Origin: Gammaproteobacteria bacterium
GTDB lineage: Bacteria; Pseudomonadota; Gammaproteobacteria; Burkholderiales; Burkholderiaceae_D
Reading direction: 5' to 3'
Assembly (NCBI GenBank): GCA_903970185.1
Contig: CAJCIC010000074.1
Location: forward strand, 1 to 49,964
Length of the DNA stretch: 49,964 bases
The stretch's first letter is position 1, and the number at the start of each line of letters is the position of its first letter. The notes under the pieces are model-generated. The model was not told the DNA's origin and did not search any database. It saw nothing but the letters and a program-made list of their open reading frames with translations. A program made the position numbers and the translations under genes. Shown piece by piece: positions 1 to 9,171 of the stretch.

Positions 1-129
1 ACCGCGCCCGAGGCAGCGCCGAGCGCACCCCCGCCGGTGGCACCGCCGCCACCGCCCAAGCCCGATCTCGCGCAAGAACTCAAGGCGCAGCGCGACTGCC
101 TCGTGCTCAACCGCTGCGACAACCGCTAA
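1..129 (+). CDS. C-terminal end of a Pro/Ala-rich protein (5' truncated)
   Basis: An open frame enters from the left edge of the window and ends at TAA 127-129, giving the last 42 residues. They hold a proline/alanine run (APPPVAPPPPPKP) followed by a short polar tail, DLAQELKAQRDCLVLNRCDNR, with two cysteines. The composition resembles the linker and tail of envelope or cell-wall-spanning proteins, but there is no domain to identify. The next gene starts 83 bp later in the same direction. The function is unknown because the start is outside the window. Confidence 0.55.
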   Translation, partial: TAPEAAPSAPPPVAPPPPPKPDLAQELKAQRDCLVLNRCDNR

Positions 130-212
130 GCGTGCAAAACCGGCGCGAAGGCCCGCCCGCCGCGCCGATTTGCTAAGGTTCGGTCCATCTCCTGAGCTGA
201 CATCCATCTTTT

Positions 213-1559
213 ATGAGCGAGAGCTACGATCTGGTCGTGATTGGCGCTGGCAGCGGCGGCGTGCGGGCGAGCCGTTTTGCGGCCGATCGCGGCGCGAGCG
301 TCTTGATCATCGAGTCGACCTATCTTGGCGGCACCTGCATCAATGCCGGCTGCATCCCGAAAAAGCTGCTGTCCTACGCGGCCCACTACAGGAACGATTT
401 CAGCGACGCCGAGGGCTTTGGCTATGACCCGCATCCCGCCACGTTTCGCTGGCCGCGACTGATCGCGGCCAAAGACAAGGAAATTGCAAGGCTCAACGAG
501 GTCTACGCGCGCATCCTGCGCGAGGCCGGCGTCACCCTCATGCGCGGCCACGCGCGCATTGCCGATGCCCATACGGTGATGGTTGGCAAGGAGCACATCA
601 AGGCACGATCGATCCTGGTTGCGACCGGTTCACGCGCGCTCAAGCCGCCCATCCCGGGCGCCGAGCTTGGCATCACCTCAGACGACGCCTTTCACCTGGA
701 AACGTTGCCCGATCGCATCCTGATTCTTGGTGCAGGCTACATCGCGGTCGAGTTCGCCTCGATCTTTCATGGTCTTGGCGCGAATACGACGCTTATGTTT
801 CGCGGTGAGGCGATGCTGCGCGCCTTTGATCACGACATCGCCTGCCATCTTGCCGAAGCGATGGCCGAAAAGGGCGTCGTCATCAAACCGTCGATGAGCA
901 TCGCCCGGCTGGCAAGAAACAGCCATTGCCTAGAGGCGACGCTCAGCGACGGCAGCACGCTCATGGTCGACTGCGTCATGTTCGCGACGGGACGCGTGCC
1001 CAACACCATCGATCTCGGTCTTGAGCAAGCCGGCGTTGAGCTTGGCATCAACGGCGCGGTCAAGGTCAATGACCGCTACCAGAGCAGCGTGCCTTCGATC
1101 TATGCCATTGGCGATGTCATCGACCGCATGCAGCTAACGCCGGTGGCGCTCAGGGAAGGCATGACGCTCGCCGACGAGCTGTTTGGCGAGGGGCTACTGA
1201 AGACCTCGTACGAGAACGTGCCAACCGCCGTGTTCTCGCATCCCAACGTGGGCAGCGTCGGCCTTGGCGAGAAACAGGCGATCATGGCCGGGCATACGGT
1301 GCGCATCTTCAAGAGCACCTTCACCGCGCTGCGCCACACCCTTTCTGGCAATAGCGAGAAGACGTTCATGAAAATTGTCGTCGACGCCATCAGCGATGTT
1401 GTGCTGGGCGTGCACATGTGCGGCCCGGATGCGGGTGAAGTGATCCAGGGCTTTGCCGTGGCACTGAACTGCGGTGCCAGGAAATCCGATTTTGACCGCA
1501 CCCTGGGCATCCATCCGACGCTTGCCGAAGAGTTCGTCACGATGCGGGCCAGCAACTAG
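213..1559 (+). CDS. gor: Glutathione-disulfide reductase
   Basis: FAD-dependent, NADPH-dependent cytoplasmic reduction of glutathione disulfide. The 448-residue length is normal for the family. An N-terminal FAD dinucleotide fold (VVIGAGSGGVRAS) precedes the redox disulfide GGTCINAGCIPKK (Cys42, Cys47). The second Rossmann fold has GAGYIAVEFA followed by an Arg-containing loop (MFRGE), as expected for NADPH preference. The second FAD motif is YAIGDV, and the C-terminal dimer-interface motif GIHPT (His434) supplies the general acid. The lack of a lipoamide-dehydrogenase-type C-terminus and the Gor-like disulfide context favour glutathione as substrate; a related disulfide reductase is the main alternative. 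It stands alone: the downstream gene converges on it 4 bp away. No strong ribosome binding site precedes the ATG. Confidence 0.9.
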   Translation: MSESYDLVVIGAGSGGVRASRFAADRGASVLIIESTYLGGTCINAGCIPKKLLSYAAHYRNDFSDAEGFGYDPHPATFRWPRLIAAKDKEIARLNEVYARILREAGVTLMRGHARIADAHTVMVGKEHIKARSILVATGSRALKPPIPGAELGITSDDAFHLETLPDRILILGAGYIAVEFASIFHGLGANTTLMFRGEAMLRAFDHDIACHLAEAMAEKGVVIKPSMSIARLARNSHCLEATLSDGSTLMVDCVMFATGRVPNTIDLGLEQAGVELGINGAVKVNDRYQSSVPSIYAIGDVIDRMQLTPVALREGMTLADELFGEGLLKTSYENVPTAVFSHPNVGSVGLGEKQAIMAGHTVRIFKSTFTALRHTLSGNSEKTFMKIVVDAISDVVLGVHMCGPDAGEVIQGFAVALNCGARKSDFDRTLGIHPTLAEEFVTMRASN

Positions 1560-1563
1560 GCCC

Positions 1564-3108
1564 TCAGAGCTGGTCCTCGGGCACCAGCAGGCCGGTGAAA
1601 ATCGGATTGACCCGTTGCCACCAGGTGGTCTCCGGATCGGTGTCATACACGTGCTCGCCCTGCGCGTCGCTCGCGATCCACTGGATGTCGCCATTGGCGG
1701 TAAGTTCGAGGCGGTAAAAGCTGCCCAAATCGAGCAGGCCCACGACCTTTTCGGTCAGTGCCGGGGAATCGATGATCAGCCCAACCTCGGTATTCTCAAG
1801 GGATGAACGCGCATCAAGATTCATCGAGCCGATGAAAAGGTAGCGCCGATCGATGCTCACGGCTTTGGCGTGAAGGCTGCCAAACGAGCGTGCAAAAGGT
1901 CCGAGGCGCTCGCGATCGCGCGTGAGCGCGGGACTCATTTCATACAGCTCGACGTGGGCCTCGAGCATCTGCTTGCGATAGCGCATATAGCCGTATTCGG
2001 CAACTGGCGCATCGGTTGAGGCCAGCGAATTGGTAAAGACCCTGATCGTGCCGTTGTGGGCCATTGCGTCGGTCATCATCGCCACGCCGTTTTCACCGGG
2101 AACGAAATACGGCGAGACGATATCGACCTCCTTGTTGGCACGCGACAGGTAGCCAAGCACCGTGCGCGTCACGGTTTGCATGCGGGCATCGTCGATGTGC
2201 AACGGCTTGTCGGGGTCATCGGCGACCACTTCCACGGGCGCGAGCTCCAAGGGGCCGAGCTCGCCGCGTTGCAATTCGCCTGGCAAAGTTCCGTATTCGG
2301 CGAATTCCGCGGGCAAATCCTGCAGCGCCGGGCCTTTCGCATTCGCCGTCAGGGCATCGAAGTCGGCTTGCGCCAAGGCGGCACTTTTTGGCAGGTCAGC
2401 GACGCTTCCGATCGGATAGCTGCGGTCGCTGTTCCAGTAGCGATCGAAGGCCTGCGACAAGAGCCTGACCGCGGGCCCGGCAACGAACATGTCGAGATCG
2501 ACAAAATTGTTCGACTTGTCCTGCATGAAGTATTCGTTGGCGAGATTGCGCCCGCCCGCGAGTGCCATCGAATTGTCCGCAATGAAGAGCTTGTTGTGCA
2601 TGCGGCGGTTGATGCGCTCAAGATCGAAGGCGGCGCCAAGCAGCCTTAGGGCCGTGTTGCCGCGCGCCCCGGCAAACGGATTGAACAGGCGCACTTCGAC
2701 ATTGGGCAGGCGATCAAGATCGCCAAGAATGCGGTCCTCGCCGGTCGAATGCAGATCGTCAATCAGGATGCGCACGCGCACGCCGCGAGCGCCGGCATCA
2801 GCCAGTGCACGCATCATGGCGCGGCCGGTGTCGTCATCGTGGAATTCGTAGTACTGGACATCGAGCGTGCGCTCGGCGCGGCGGGCAAGCGTGGTGCGCG
2901 TGGCAAACGCGAACGATGCCACGGGCAGCGCCCGAAAACCCGAGCGCCCGTCATCGCCAAGGCGCTTTTGTGCCATCTGGTAGAGCGATGTCGTACTCGC
3001 ATCGGGAAGGGCGGTACTCTGCGGGCCTAGCGGCTTGAGCGGCAGCGCGCATCCCGCCACGAGCACAAGGCCCAACCCAAGCGCACAGAGGACGGTGTTT
3101 CGAATCAT
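1564..3108 (-). CDS. ClsC-like cardiolipin synthase lipoprotein (phospholipase D family)
   Basis: A phospholipase D superfamily protein of 514 residues predicted to transfer phosphatidyl groups during cardiolipin synthesis. Two HKD motifs are visible: MHNKLFIAD (His171, Lys173, Asp178), followed by GGRN, and LHAKAVSID (His413, Lys415, Asp420), followed by GSMN. The N-terminus is a lipoprotein signal with lipobox LVAGC (Cys20), so the enzyme should be anchored on the periplasmic side of the membrane. Length and spacing fit the ClsC (YmdC) group, which in Escherichia coli uses phosphatidylethanolamine with phosphatidylglycerol; the same substrates are inferred here. It is divergent from a ClsA-type gene, with about 150 bp between the two starts. 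Another phosphatidyl or nuclease activity of the PLD family is less likely. Confidence 0.82.
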   Translation of the reverse strand: MIRNTVLCALGLGLVLVAGCALPLKPLGPQSTALPDASTTSLYQMAQKRLGDDGRSGFRALPVASFAFATRTTLARRAERTLDVQYYEFHDDDTGRAMMRALADAGARGVRVRILIDDLHSTGEDRILGDLDRLPNVEVRLFNPFAGARGNTALRLLGAAFDLERINRRMHNKLFIADNSMALAGGRNLANEYFMQDKSNNFVDLDMFVAGPAVRLLSQAFDRYWNSDRSYPIGSVADLPKSAALAQADFDALTANAKGPALQDLPAEFAEYGTLPGELQRGELGPLELAPVEVVADDPDKPLHIDDARMQTVTRTVLGYLSRANKEVDIVSPYFVPGENGVAMMTDAMAHNGTIRVFTNSLASTDAPVAEYGYMRYRKQMLEAHVELYEMSPALTRDRERLGPFARSFGSLHAKAVSIDRRYLFIGSMNLDARSSLENTEVGLIIDSPALTEKVVGLLDLGSFYRLELTANGDIQWIASDAQGEHVYDTDPETTWWQRVNPIFTGLLVPEDQL

Positions 3109-3259
3109 CGGGGCATCTTCCTCGCAGCAAGAATTCGGGCCGTGTCATCGCTTGCGCTTCTGCAGTCTACAGAAGAGCGCCTGCCAGGATGCGTCCGCTT
3201 TTTTCCGCGCGACGCCTGGCACGTTAAACTACGGCCACTGCCGCCCACCGACTTCCTCC

Positions 3260-4681
3260 TTGCAACATCCGTCGATCTACGCCCTCTATCTGGCAAGCGA
3301 ATGGGCGATTCGCATAACGATGCTGCTCTACGTGCCGCAAAAGCGCACGCCATCGGCCGCGCGTGCGTGGTTGCTTCTGATCTTCTTCCTGCCGCTTGCG
3401 GGCCTCATCCTGTACGGCCTCGTCGGCCGCATCTACGTGCCCAAGCGCCGCATCGCCTTGCAGCGCCAGGCGTCGCGCCTGATTCGCTCGGTGCAAGAGC
3501 GCATGCCCTTGCCCGAAGAGAGCGCCGATCTGCCTTCGCGCCTGCAGGATACGGCGCGCCTGGCAACGCTGCTTGGCGATTTCAAGTTGACCGGGGGCAA
3601 CCAGGTCGAACTCTTCTCGGGCTACGAGGCCCCTCTGGCAAGGCTGATCGAGGATATCGAGGCGGCAACGGCTTCGGTCCTGATGCTGTTTTACATCTTC
3701 GAGGACGACGCCACCGGCCGGCGCGTCGCCGATGCCCTCCTCGCTGCAGCGCGCCGTGGCGTTGACTGCCGCGTGCTGATGGATGCGGGCGGATCGCGCC
3801 GTGGCCTGCGCCATCTCGCAGACCGGTTGCGCGAGGGTGGCGTTGCCGTGCGCGCGATGCTGCCCGTCGGTCTTTTCCGCCGCAACGTCGCCCGCTTCGA
3901 TCTGCGCAATCACCGCAAGATCGTCGTCATCGACGATCGCATCGCCTACACCGGCTCGCAAAACATCGTCAACGCCGAATTCATCCCGAACTGTCCCAAC
4001 GAAGAACTGGTGGCACGCACCACCGGCGCCGTCGTGCTGCAGTTCAAGGCCGTGTTCCTTGCCGACTGGTTCTTCGAGACCACCGAACTTCCAGGCGAGA
4101 CGCTCAATGCCACCGTGCCCGACATCACCGGCACGACGCTCGCGCAGGTGCTGCCAAGCGGTCCTGGCTACGGCCGCGAGAACACCAAGGAGTTGATGAT
4201 TTCGATGATCTACTCGGCGCATTCGGAGCTGATCATCGCCACGCCCTATTTCGTGCCCGACCAGCCTTTCTTGCAAGCCGTGATTGCCGCGAGCCGGCGC
4301 GGCGTGCATGTCCAGCTGATCCTGACCAAGCGCTCGAACCAGACGGTGACGCACCTGGCGCAGAAGTCCTACTACACCGAGCTGCTTCACGCCGGCGTTG
4401 AGATTGCACTGTTTGAAGGACGTTTCCTGCATGCCAAGCACATGCTCATCGATAGCGAGCTGGTGTTGATCGGATCGACCAACCTCGACATCCGCTCGTT
4501 TGCGCTTAACGCCGAGGTCAGCCTGCTTTGCTACGACCTTGGCGTCGCACAGCAACTGCGCGCGGTGCATGCCCACTATCTCGCAAAAAGCGTCAAGCTC
4601 GATCACATCCGCTGGTCGAAAAGACCCTTGCGCCAGCGCCTTGCGCAAAATCTCGCGCGCCTTGCCGACTCATTGCTCTAG
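3260..4681 (+). CDS. cls: ClsA-type cardiolipin synthase
   Basis: Membrane cardiolipin synthase that condenses phosphatidylglycerol units. Two N-terminal hydrophobic stretches (about residues 5-24 and 36-56) precede a basic segment and two HKD motifs: NHRKIVVID (His218, Lys220, Asp225), then GSQN, and LHAKHMLID (His391, Lys393, Asp398), then GSTN. I chose TTG at 3260 because it keeps the first transmembrane segment and gives 473 residues, the usual family length; ATG 3320 would cut that segment, and the frame stays open back to 3035. No clear Shine-Dalgarno supports 3260, so the exact start is uncertain. The 3' end overlaps the converging peptidase gene by 12 bp. With the divergent ClsC-like gene, this suggests a local cardiolipin-remodelling pair. 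Confidence 0.85.
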   Translation: MQHPSIYALYLASEWAIRITMLLYVPQKRTPSAARAWLLLIFFLPLAGLILYGLVGRIYVPKRRIALQRQASRLIRSVQERMPLPEESADLPSRLQDTARLATLLGDFKLTGGNQVELFSGYEAPLARLIEDIEAATASVLMLFYIFEDDATGRRVADALLAAARRGVDCRVLMDAGGSRRGLRHLADRLREGGVAVRAMLPVGLFRRNVARFDLRNHRKIVVIDDRIAYTGSQNIVNAEFIPNCPNEELVARTTGAVVLQFKAVFLADWFFETTELPGETLNATVPDITGTTLAQVLPSGPGYGRENTKELMISMIYSAHSELIIATPYFVPDQPFLQAVIAASRRGVHVQLILTKRSNQTVTHLAQKSYYTELLHAGVEIALFEGRFLHAKHMLIDSELVLIGSTNLDIRSFALNAEVSLLCYDLGVAQQLRAVHAHYLAKSVKLDHIRWSKRPLRQRLAQNLARLADSLL

Positions 4682-6058
4682 GCCCCCAAGGTCGAATAAA
4701 ACGCCTGCCATGAGGGCCATGCCTTCACGCGCGACGTCAACGAGCATGTGTTCGTTTGGCGCATGCTGGTTGCAGCCCGGGTAGGAGTGCGGCATCCACA
4801 CCGTAGGCAATCCCAAGATCCCGGAAAAACAGTGATTGGGAAGCGAGCCGCCCAGATTCGGCAGAACGGCGGGAGCCTGCCGTGCCGTCTTCGTCATCGA
4901 CGCCACGACTTCACGAACGAAGGCATGGTCCGGGTCGATGCGGGTCGCGGGCATCGCCTCTTCGCGCGTGGCCGTGACCGTGACATCATTGAAACCCAGG
5001 GCATCAAGGCGCCGCCTCACGGCAGGCACGATCGCAGACGGATCGATGCCCACCACAAAGCGCAGCTGCATCGTGGCGCGGGCGGATCCCGGAATGGCGT
5101 TGACCGGCTTTCGCGGATTGCCGGTCTCAAAGGCCAGGACCTCAAGGGCATTGCTTGCAAACACCCGCTCGGCTGCAGAACGGTCAGGATCACCCCAGTC
5201 GGGGCTGATTTCCGGTCCCAAGGGCTCACCGGGCTCGATGGCTGCAAGCGCTTTTGCCACCGCTGCCGCAAGCGGCGGATTGGCAAGCTCTGGCACGAGA
5301 ATGCGTCCGCGGCCATCAACCAGTGCTGTAATCGCATGGGCGAGCCGCGTGCCGGGATTTTTCAGCAGGCCTCCCCAGTTGCCCGAATGATGCGCGCCAT
5401 GGCGCAAGGCGATGGCGAGCTCGAAATTGGCGACACCACGCGAACCGAGAAAAATCGTCGGCGATGCCGCGTTCAGGCGCGGTCCGTCAGAGGCGAGAAA
5501 GACATCGGCACCAAGCGCCTCGCGCTGGATTTGGCAGAATTCGGCAAGGCCTGGCGAGCCGGTTTCCTCTCCCATCTCAAAGAGCAGCTTGACGTTAAAG
5601 CCGAGCTTGCCGCGCGCGCGCAAGACCTCTTCCAGTGCCACCAGATTGATGCTGTGCTGTCCCTTGTTGTCGGCGCTGCCGCGCCCGTACCAGCGCCCGT
5701 CTGATTCGGTCAGCAAAAATGGCGCAGCGCCGTCCTGCCATTGGCCTTCCTGGCCGCTGACCACGTCACCGTGGGCATACATCAGCAAGGAACGGGTCGC
5801 GCCCGTCTCGATCCGGCTTGCGATCAGAAAGGGCGGCGCGCCATCGACCGGATTGTCATGCACGGTCGAAGTAAAACCGATGCCGGCGACGCTTGGCGCG
5901 ATCTCCTCGTCAAGATACCGAAAGAGTTCAGCCCTGCGTTCGGGATTCTGGCTCTCGCTTGCGATCGCCACGCGGCGCGACAGTGATTCCTTCAGCCTCA
6001 TAAGGCATGCGTCGGAACGCGCGGCTGCAATCAGTGACTCCCTCGTGCTCGTTTTCAT
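4670..6058 (-). CDS. M20 family metallopeptidase (dipeptidase/deacylase-like)
   Basis: Zinc-dependent amidohydrolase of the M20 (ArgE/DapE/CPG2) family, 462 residues from ATG 6058. Visible motifs are the first metal site MYAHGDVV (His96, catalytic Asp98), the bridging GRGSADNKGQ (Asp130), the general-base pair EMGEETGSPG (Glu164, Glu165) and a late His in CNQHAPNEH. All expected metal ligands appear present. The substrate is probably a peptide or N-acyl amino acid; which one cannot be told from sequence. The frame runs further upstream to 6127, but ATG 6058 overlaps the TGA of the DUF2520 gene as ATGA, so the two are likely co-translated. Its 3' end runs 12 bp into the converging cardiolipin synthase gene. 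Confidence 0.85.
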   Translation of the reverse strand: MKTSTRESLIAAARSDACLMRLKESLSRRVAIASESQNPERRAELFRYLDEEIAPSVAGIGFTSTVHDNPVDGAPPFLIASRIETGATRSLLMYAHGDVVSGQEGQWQDGAAPFLLTESDGRWYGRGSADNKGQHSINLVALEEVLRARGKLGFNVKLLFEMGEETGSPGLAEFCQIQREALGADVFLASDGPRLNAASPTIFLGSRGVANFELAIALRHGAHHSGNWGGLLKNPGTRLAHAITALVDGRGRILVPELANPPLAAAVAKALAAIEPGEPLGPEISPDWGDPDRSAAERVFASNALEVLAFETGNPRKPVNAIPGSARATMQLRFVVGIDPSAIVPAVRRRLDALGFNDVTVTATREEAMPATRIDPDHAFVREVVASMTKTARQAPAVLPNLGGSLPNHCFSGILGLPTVWMPHSYPGCNQHAPNEHMLVDVAREGMALMAGVLFDLGGLEQ

Positions 6059-6918
6059 GGGCTTCGCGCAAGCGGGTCGTTGCGACCCAGAATATGGCAC
6101 GTCCACGCGGCCAGATCGGCGTAGCACGCCGCAAGCGCGCCGTCGTTTTGCGCGAGGCGCTCGAACTGCAGTTTCACAAGCTCGTCATCGCGACGCGCAA
6201 GCGGGCCGGTCAGCGCGTTGCGCGCGCCCATCGACAAGGCGTTGGCAACGCTGACGCGAATCAGGGGCGCGAGCATGTCGCGGGCGACGTGCGCCTCGAT
6301 GCCTGCCAGCGCCTCGCAGCGAAACGCGGCTTCGAGGACGGCCTGCAGATAGTTCGAGGCGAACACGGCGCCAGCGTGATACAGCACCTTGGCGCTGGCT
6401 GAAAGCGCGATCACGCGCGCACCGAGCGCAACGAAGGCCGGTTGCAGCACGGCAAGGGCCGAAGGCATGCCTTCGGTCATGCAAAAAACGCCGGCAAAGC
6501 GCTCGATCAGCGTCGCCGGATCGGCAAATGTCGCAAGAGGGTGCACGCTGGCGGTTGCCGCACCTTCTGCTGCGCACGCGGCAAGCGCACTTGAATCGAG
6601 CGCGCCGCTGCAATGAAACACGATGCTGGTGTCATCAACCAGGCGCAACTGCGCGAGCTTTTGCGCCGTGGCCACAATCTCGCGATCGGGAGTCGCAATC
6701 ATGACCACGGCCTGGCGCTGCGTTCTCGCCAGTGCGCCAAGATCGTCGTAGGCCTCGACGGCGCCGGTAATGAAGCGCGCGGCAGATGCGGCGCTCGCGC
6801 GCGAGCGATTGACGATGGCGAAGGGCACAAGATGGCCGGTTTCGGCGAAAAGACGGCCCAGCGTGCGACCGACGGCGCCAGCGCCAACGATCGTGAGCGG
6901 CACGCCCTCAGTTGCCAT
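6055..6918 (-). CDS. Rossmann-like / DUF2520 domain protein
   Basis: A 287-residue protein with an N-terminal NAD(P)-type fold (TIVGAGAVGRTLG, residues about 9-21) and a C-terminal helical DUF2520 region. Family-typical stretches are FHCSGALDSSAL, ASVHPLATF and, in the C-terminal half, YHAGAVFASNYL and ALTGPLARRDD. The architecture is like 6-phosphogluconate/pantoate-type dehydrogenases, and proteins of this family are usually called predicted oxidoreductases of unknown substrate. The stop overlaps the M20 peptidase start (ATGA), so the pair is probably one transcript. Divergent from the DUF1295 gene, with about 150 bp of shared upstream DNA. Confidence 0.85.
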   Translation of the reverse strand: MATEGVPLTIVGAGAVGRTLGRLFAETGHLVPFAIVNRSRASAASAARFITGAVEAYDDLGALARTQRQAVVMIATPDREIVATAQKLAQLRLVDDTSIVFHCSGALDSSALAACAAEGAATASVHPLATFADPATLIERFAGVFCMTEGMPSALAVLQPAFVALGARVIALSASAKVLYHAGAVFASNYLQAVLEAAFRCEALAGIEAHVARDMLAPLIRVSVANALSMGARNALTGPLARRDDELVKLQFERLAQNDGALAACYADLAAWTCHILGRNDPLARSP

Positions 6919-7069
6919 GGCAGGCGACTGAGGGCGTTGTGCGATTCACCGCTCGCAGGCGAAAATCTGCCATACCCCTTCTCCTTCCTTTCGCAATCGT
7001 GGATTATTGCATCCGTATTGTCCCTGGCCACGTATCGTCTCTCAACCGTTGCACCGATCGGAACCCCTC

Positions 7070-7849
7070 ATGCATCCCGTCGCCGCCTTCCTGACTGCCA
7101 CGATCGCGCTTGTCATCGTCTTTTCACTCGTCTGGTGGCGCCAGCTGCACACGCGCAATGCCGGCATGGTCGATCCGGTCTGGTCCTATTCGGTCGGTGC
7201 CGTTGCGGTCTGGTACGGGGTGATCGCAACGGGCAGCGTCGAGGCGCGCGCGATCACGGCCATCCTCGGCGGCCTTTGGGGCTTTCGGCTCGGCACACAC
7301 CTGTTCTTGCGCAATACCGGCAAGCCCGAAGATGGCCGCTACCGGCGCTTTCGCGACGAGTGGGGGCAAAAGGCCGACTTCAACATGTTCTGGTTCTTCC
7401 AGATGCAAGTCGTCCTCGCCATGCTGCTCTCGCTTGGTTTTCTGGTCGTGTGTTACCGGCCAGGCGACATTCCGCTTCCCCTCTTGGTTGCCGGCATCGC
7501 GTTGATGGTCGTATCTGTTGTGGGTGAAGGCATCGCCGACGCCCAGCTTGAGTCGTTCAAGAAAAATCCCGACAACCGCGGACGGGTCTGCCGGGGCGGC
7601 CTTTGGCGCTATTCGCGCCATCCGAATTATTTCTTCGAATGCCTGCACTGGCCGGTCTACCTGATTTTCGCCATCGGCGCACCCTGGATCGCGCTCACGC
7701 TGATTCCACCCGTGGTCATGTGGTTCCTCCTGCTCAAAGTCTCGGGTATTCCGATGACGGAGGCGCAAACCGCCAAGACACGGCCCGAGTACGCCGAGTA
7801 CATTGCCACCACCAGTGCTTTTTTTCCGTGGCCGCCGAAATCGGCTTAA
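7070..7849 (+). CDS. DUF1295 membrane protein (steroid 5-alpha-reductase-like fold)
   Basis: Polytopic inner-membrane protein of 259 residues with about six hydrophobic segments. The C-terminal half carries the family signature GLWRYSRHPNYFFE and the tail RPEYAEYIATTSAFFPW, both typical of DUF1295 and the related 5-alpha-reductase/isoprenylcysteine methyltransferase fold. Members are suspected to act on lipid or steroid-like substrates with NADPH or SAM, but no reaction is established here. ATG 7070 follows a GGAA element at close spacing; the frame is open back to 7007. The methyltransferase gene starts 21 bp downstream, and DUF1295 genes commonly sit beside CFA-synthase-like methyltransferases, so joint action on membrane lipids is a fair inference. 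Confidence 0.85.
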   Translation: MHPVAAFLTATIALVIVFSLVWWRQLHTRNAGMVDPVWSYSVGAVAVWYGVIATGSVEARAITAILGGLWGFRLGTHLFLRNTGKPEDGRYRRFRDEWGQKADFNMFWFFQMQVVLAMLLSLGFLVVCYRPGDIPLPLLVAGIALMVVSVVGEGIADAQLESFKKNPDNRGRVCRGGLWRYSRHPNYFFECLHWPVYLIFAIGAPWIALTLIPPVVMWFLLLKVSGIPMTEAQTAKTRPEYAEYIATTSAFFPWPPKSA

Positions 7850-7870
7850 GCATTTCCTCTGGAGTTTACG

Positions 7871-8971
7871 TTGACCCAAGTCTATTCACCGGCAGAGCCT
7901 GTCGTGCCGGAGCCCGCCCATGCCGTGACCGGCCTCATCGACTGGTGCGAGCGTGGTCTCATTCCTGATGCCCTAACGCGCTACGGCATGCGTGCATTGA
8001 TGGCGGCGCGCCTGCGCCAGGAAGGCCAGGGAGGTCCGGAGGGCGCCGTCGGGCGCATGGCCGCACTGGTTGCTGAACTGCGCCAAAGCCCGATCGCCAT
8101 CGAGACGGCCGCCGCCAATGCCCAGCACTACGAAGTGCCCGCAGAATTCTTTCACCTGCATCTCGGACCCCGTCTGAAGTATTCGAGTTGCCTTTATCCG
8201 CGCGGTGACGAAACGCTGAAGGAGGCAGAAGAAGCGATGCTCGCGCTTGCGGCAGCGCGCGCCGAGCTTGCCGACGGCCAGCGCATTCTCGATCTGGGTT
8301 GCGGCTGGGGCTCGTTCTCGCTGTGGCTGGCTGAGCGCTTTCCGAACGCGCAGATCACCGGCATCTCCAATTCGGCCGGTCAGCGCAATTTCATCCTCGC
8401 CGAGGCCAAAAAGCGCGGCATCGCCAATGTTTCGATCATCACCGCCGACATCGTCCAATTCGATTTCGACGATCTGGCAGCCGCACAGTTCGACCGCATC
8501 GTCTCGATCGAGATGTTCGAGCACATGAAAAACTATGAGGCACTGCTGGCCAAGATCGCGCGCTGGCTCAAACCCGACGGGCGCCTTTTCGTGCACATCT
8601 TCGCCCACCTCAGATTCGCCTACCACTTCAGCGACAACGACGATTCGGACTGGATGACGCGCTATTTCTTCACCGGCGGCCTGATGCCGTCACAGTCGCT
8701 CTTGCTTGCCTTTCCGAAACATTTCATGATCGAGAACCAGTGGTGGGTCGATGGCCGGCATTATGAGAAGACGGCAAACCACTGGTTGCGGGGCATGGAT
8801 AGCGCACGCGCGCCGATCATGAAAGTCTTCGAGGCGACCTACAGGGAAGATGCGCTACGCTGGTTCAATCGCTGGCGCATGTTCTACATGGCAGTGGCAG
8901 AACTGTTTGGCTACGCCAATGGCAGCGAGTGGGGCGTTGGCCACTATCTCTTCAGGCCGGCAACGCGCTAG
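7871..8971 (+). CDS. CFA-synthase-like SAM-dependent methyltransferase
   Basis: Class I SAM-dependent methyltransferase of 366 residues related to cyclopropane-fatty-acyl-phospholipid synthase and coclaurine-N-methyltransferase-like proteins. The SAM motif ILDLGCGWGSFSLWLAERF starts near residue 139 and is followed by ITGISNS. The upstream LKYSSCLYPRGDETLKEAE block is the family's active-site entrance, and SIEMFEHMKNY continues the fold. Starts at TTG 7871 with GGAG about 7 bases before it. It follows the DUF1295 gene by 21 bp and probably shares its transcript. It could methylenate unsaturated acyl chains or methylate another lipid or amine; the sequence does not decide. A 200-bp gene-free stretch separates it from the converging FAD oxidoreductase. 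Confidence 0.83.
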   Translation: MTQVYSPAEPVVPEPAHAVTGLIDWCERGLIPDALTRYGMRALMAARLRQEGQGGPEGAVGRMAALVAELRQSPIAIETAAANAQHYEVPAEFFHLHLGPRLKYSSCLYPRGDETLKEAEEAMLALAAARAELADGQRILDLGCGWGSFSLWLAERFPNAQITGISNSAGQRNFILAEAKKRGIANVSIITADIVQFDFDDLAAAQFDRIVSIEMFEHMKNYEALLAKIARWLKPDGRLFVHIFAHLRFAYHFSDNDDSDWMTRYFFTGGLMPSQSLLLAFPKHFMIENQWWVDGRHYEKTANHWLRGMDSARAPIMKVFEATYREDALRWFNRWRMFYMAVAELFGYANGSEWGVGHYLFRPATR

Positions 8972-9155
8972 GGACCGCAACGCATGCGCATGGATTGCCC
9001 CTTTGGCGACGCGCCATGGGGCCATCATTCAGTTTTCGCCTCATTTATGAGCCCATTCTGAGGAAGATGGCCCTTTTTCGAAAACGGCTCAGAAATGATG
9101 CGTAAATCCCTGCAAATCGGCTCAACGGGTTCGTGACCCGTCATCTGCACCCGGG

Positions 9156-9169
9156 GACGATCGATCGTC
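9156..9169. repeat. Perfect 14-bp palindrome between convergent genes
   Basis: GACGATCGATCGTC is a perfect dyad lying 3 bp beyond the stop codon of the FAD oxidoreductase gene. A second small dyad, ACGGGT-TCGTG-ACCCGT (9125-9141), lies just beyond it. Neither has a T-run, so neither is a convincing intrinsic terminator. The remainder of 8972-9171 shows nothing recognisable. Confidence 0.3.
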
Positions 9170-9171
9170 GT

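Noticed and set aside
3224-4648. 474-codon frame on the strand opposite the ClsA gene
   Set aside because: A shadow of the real gene: His/Gln/Asp-rich antisense composition without motifs, whereas the plus frame has two HKD motifs.
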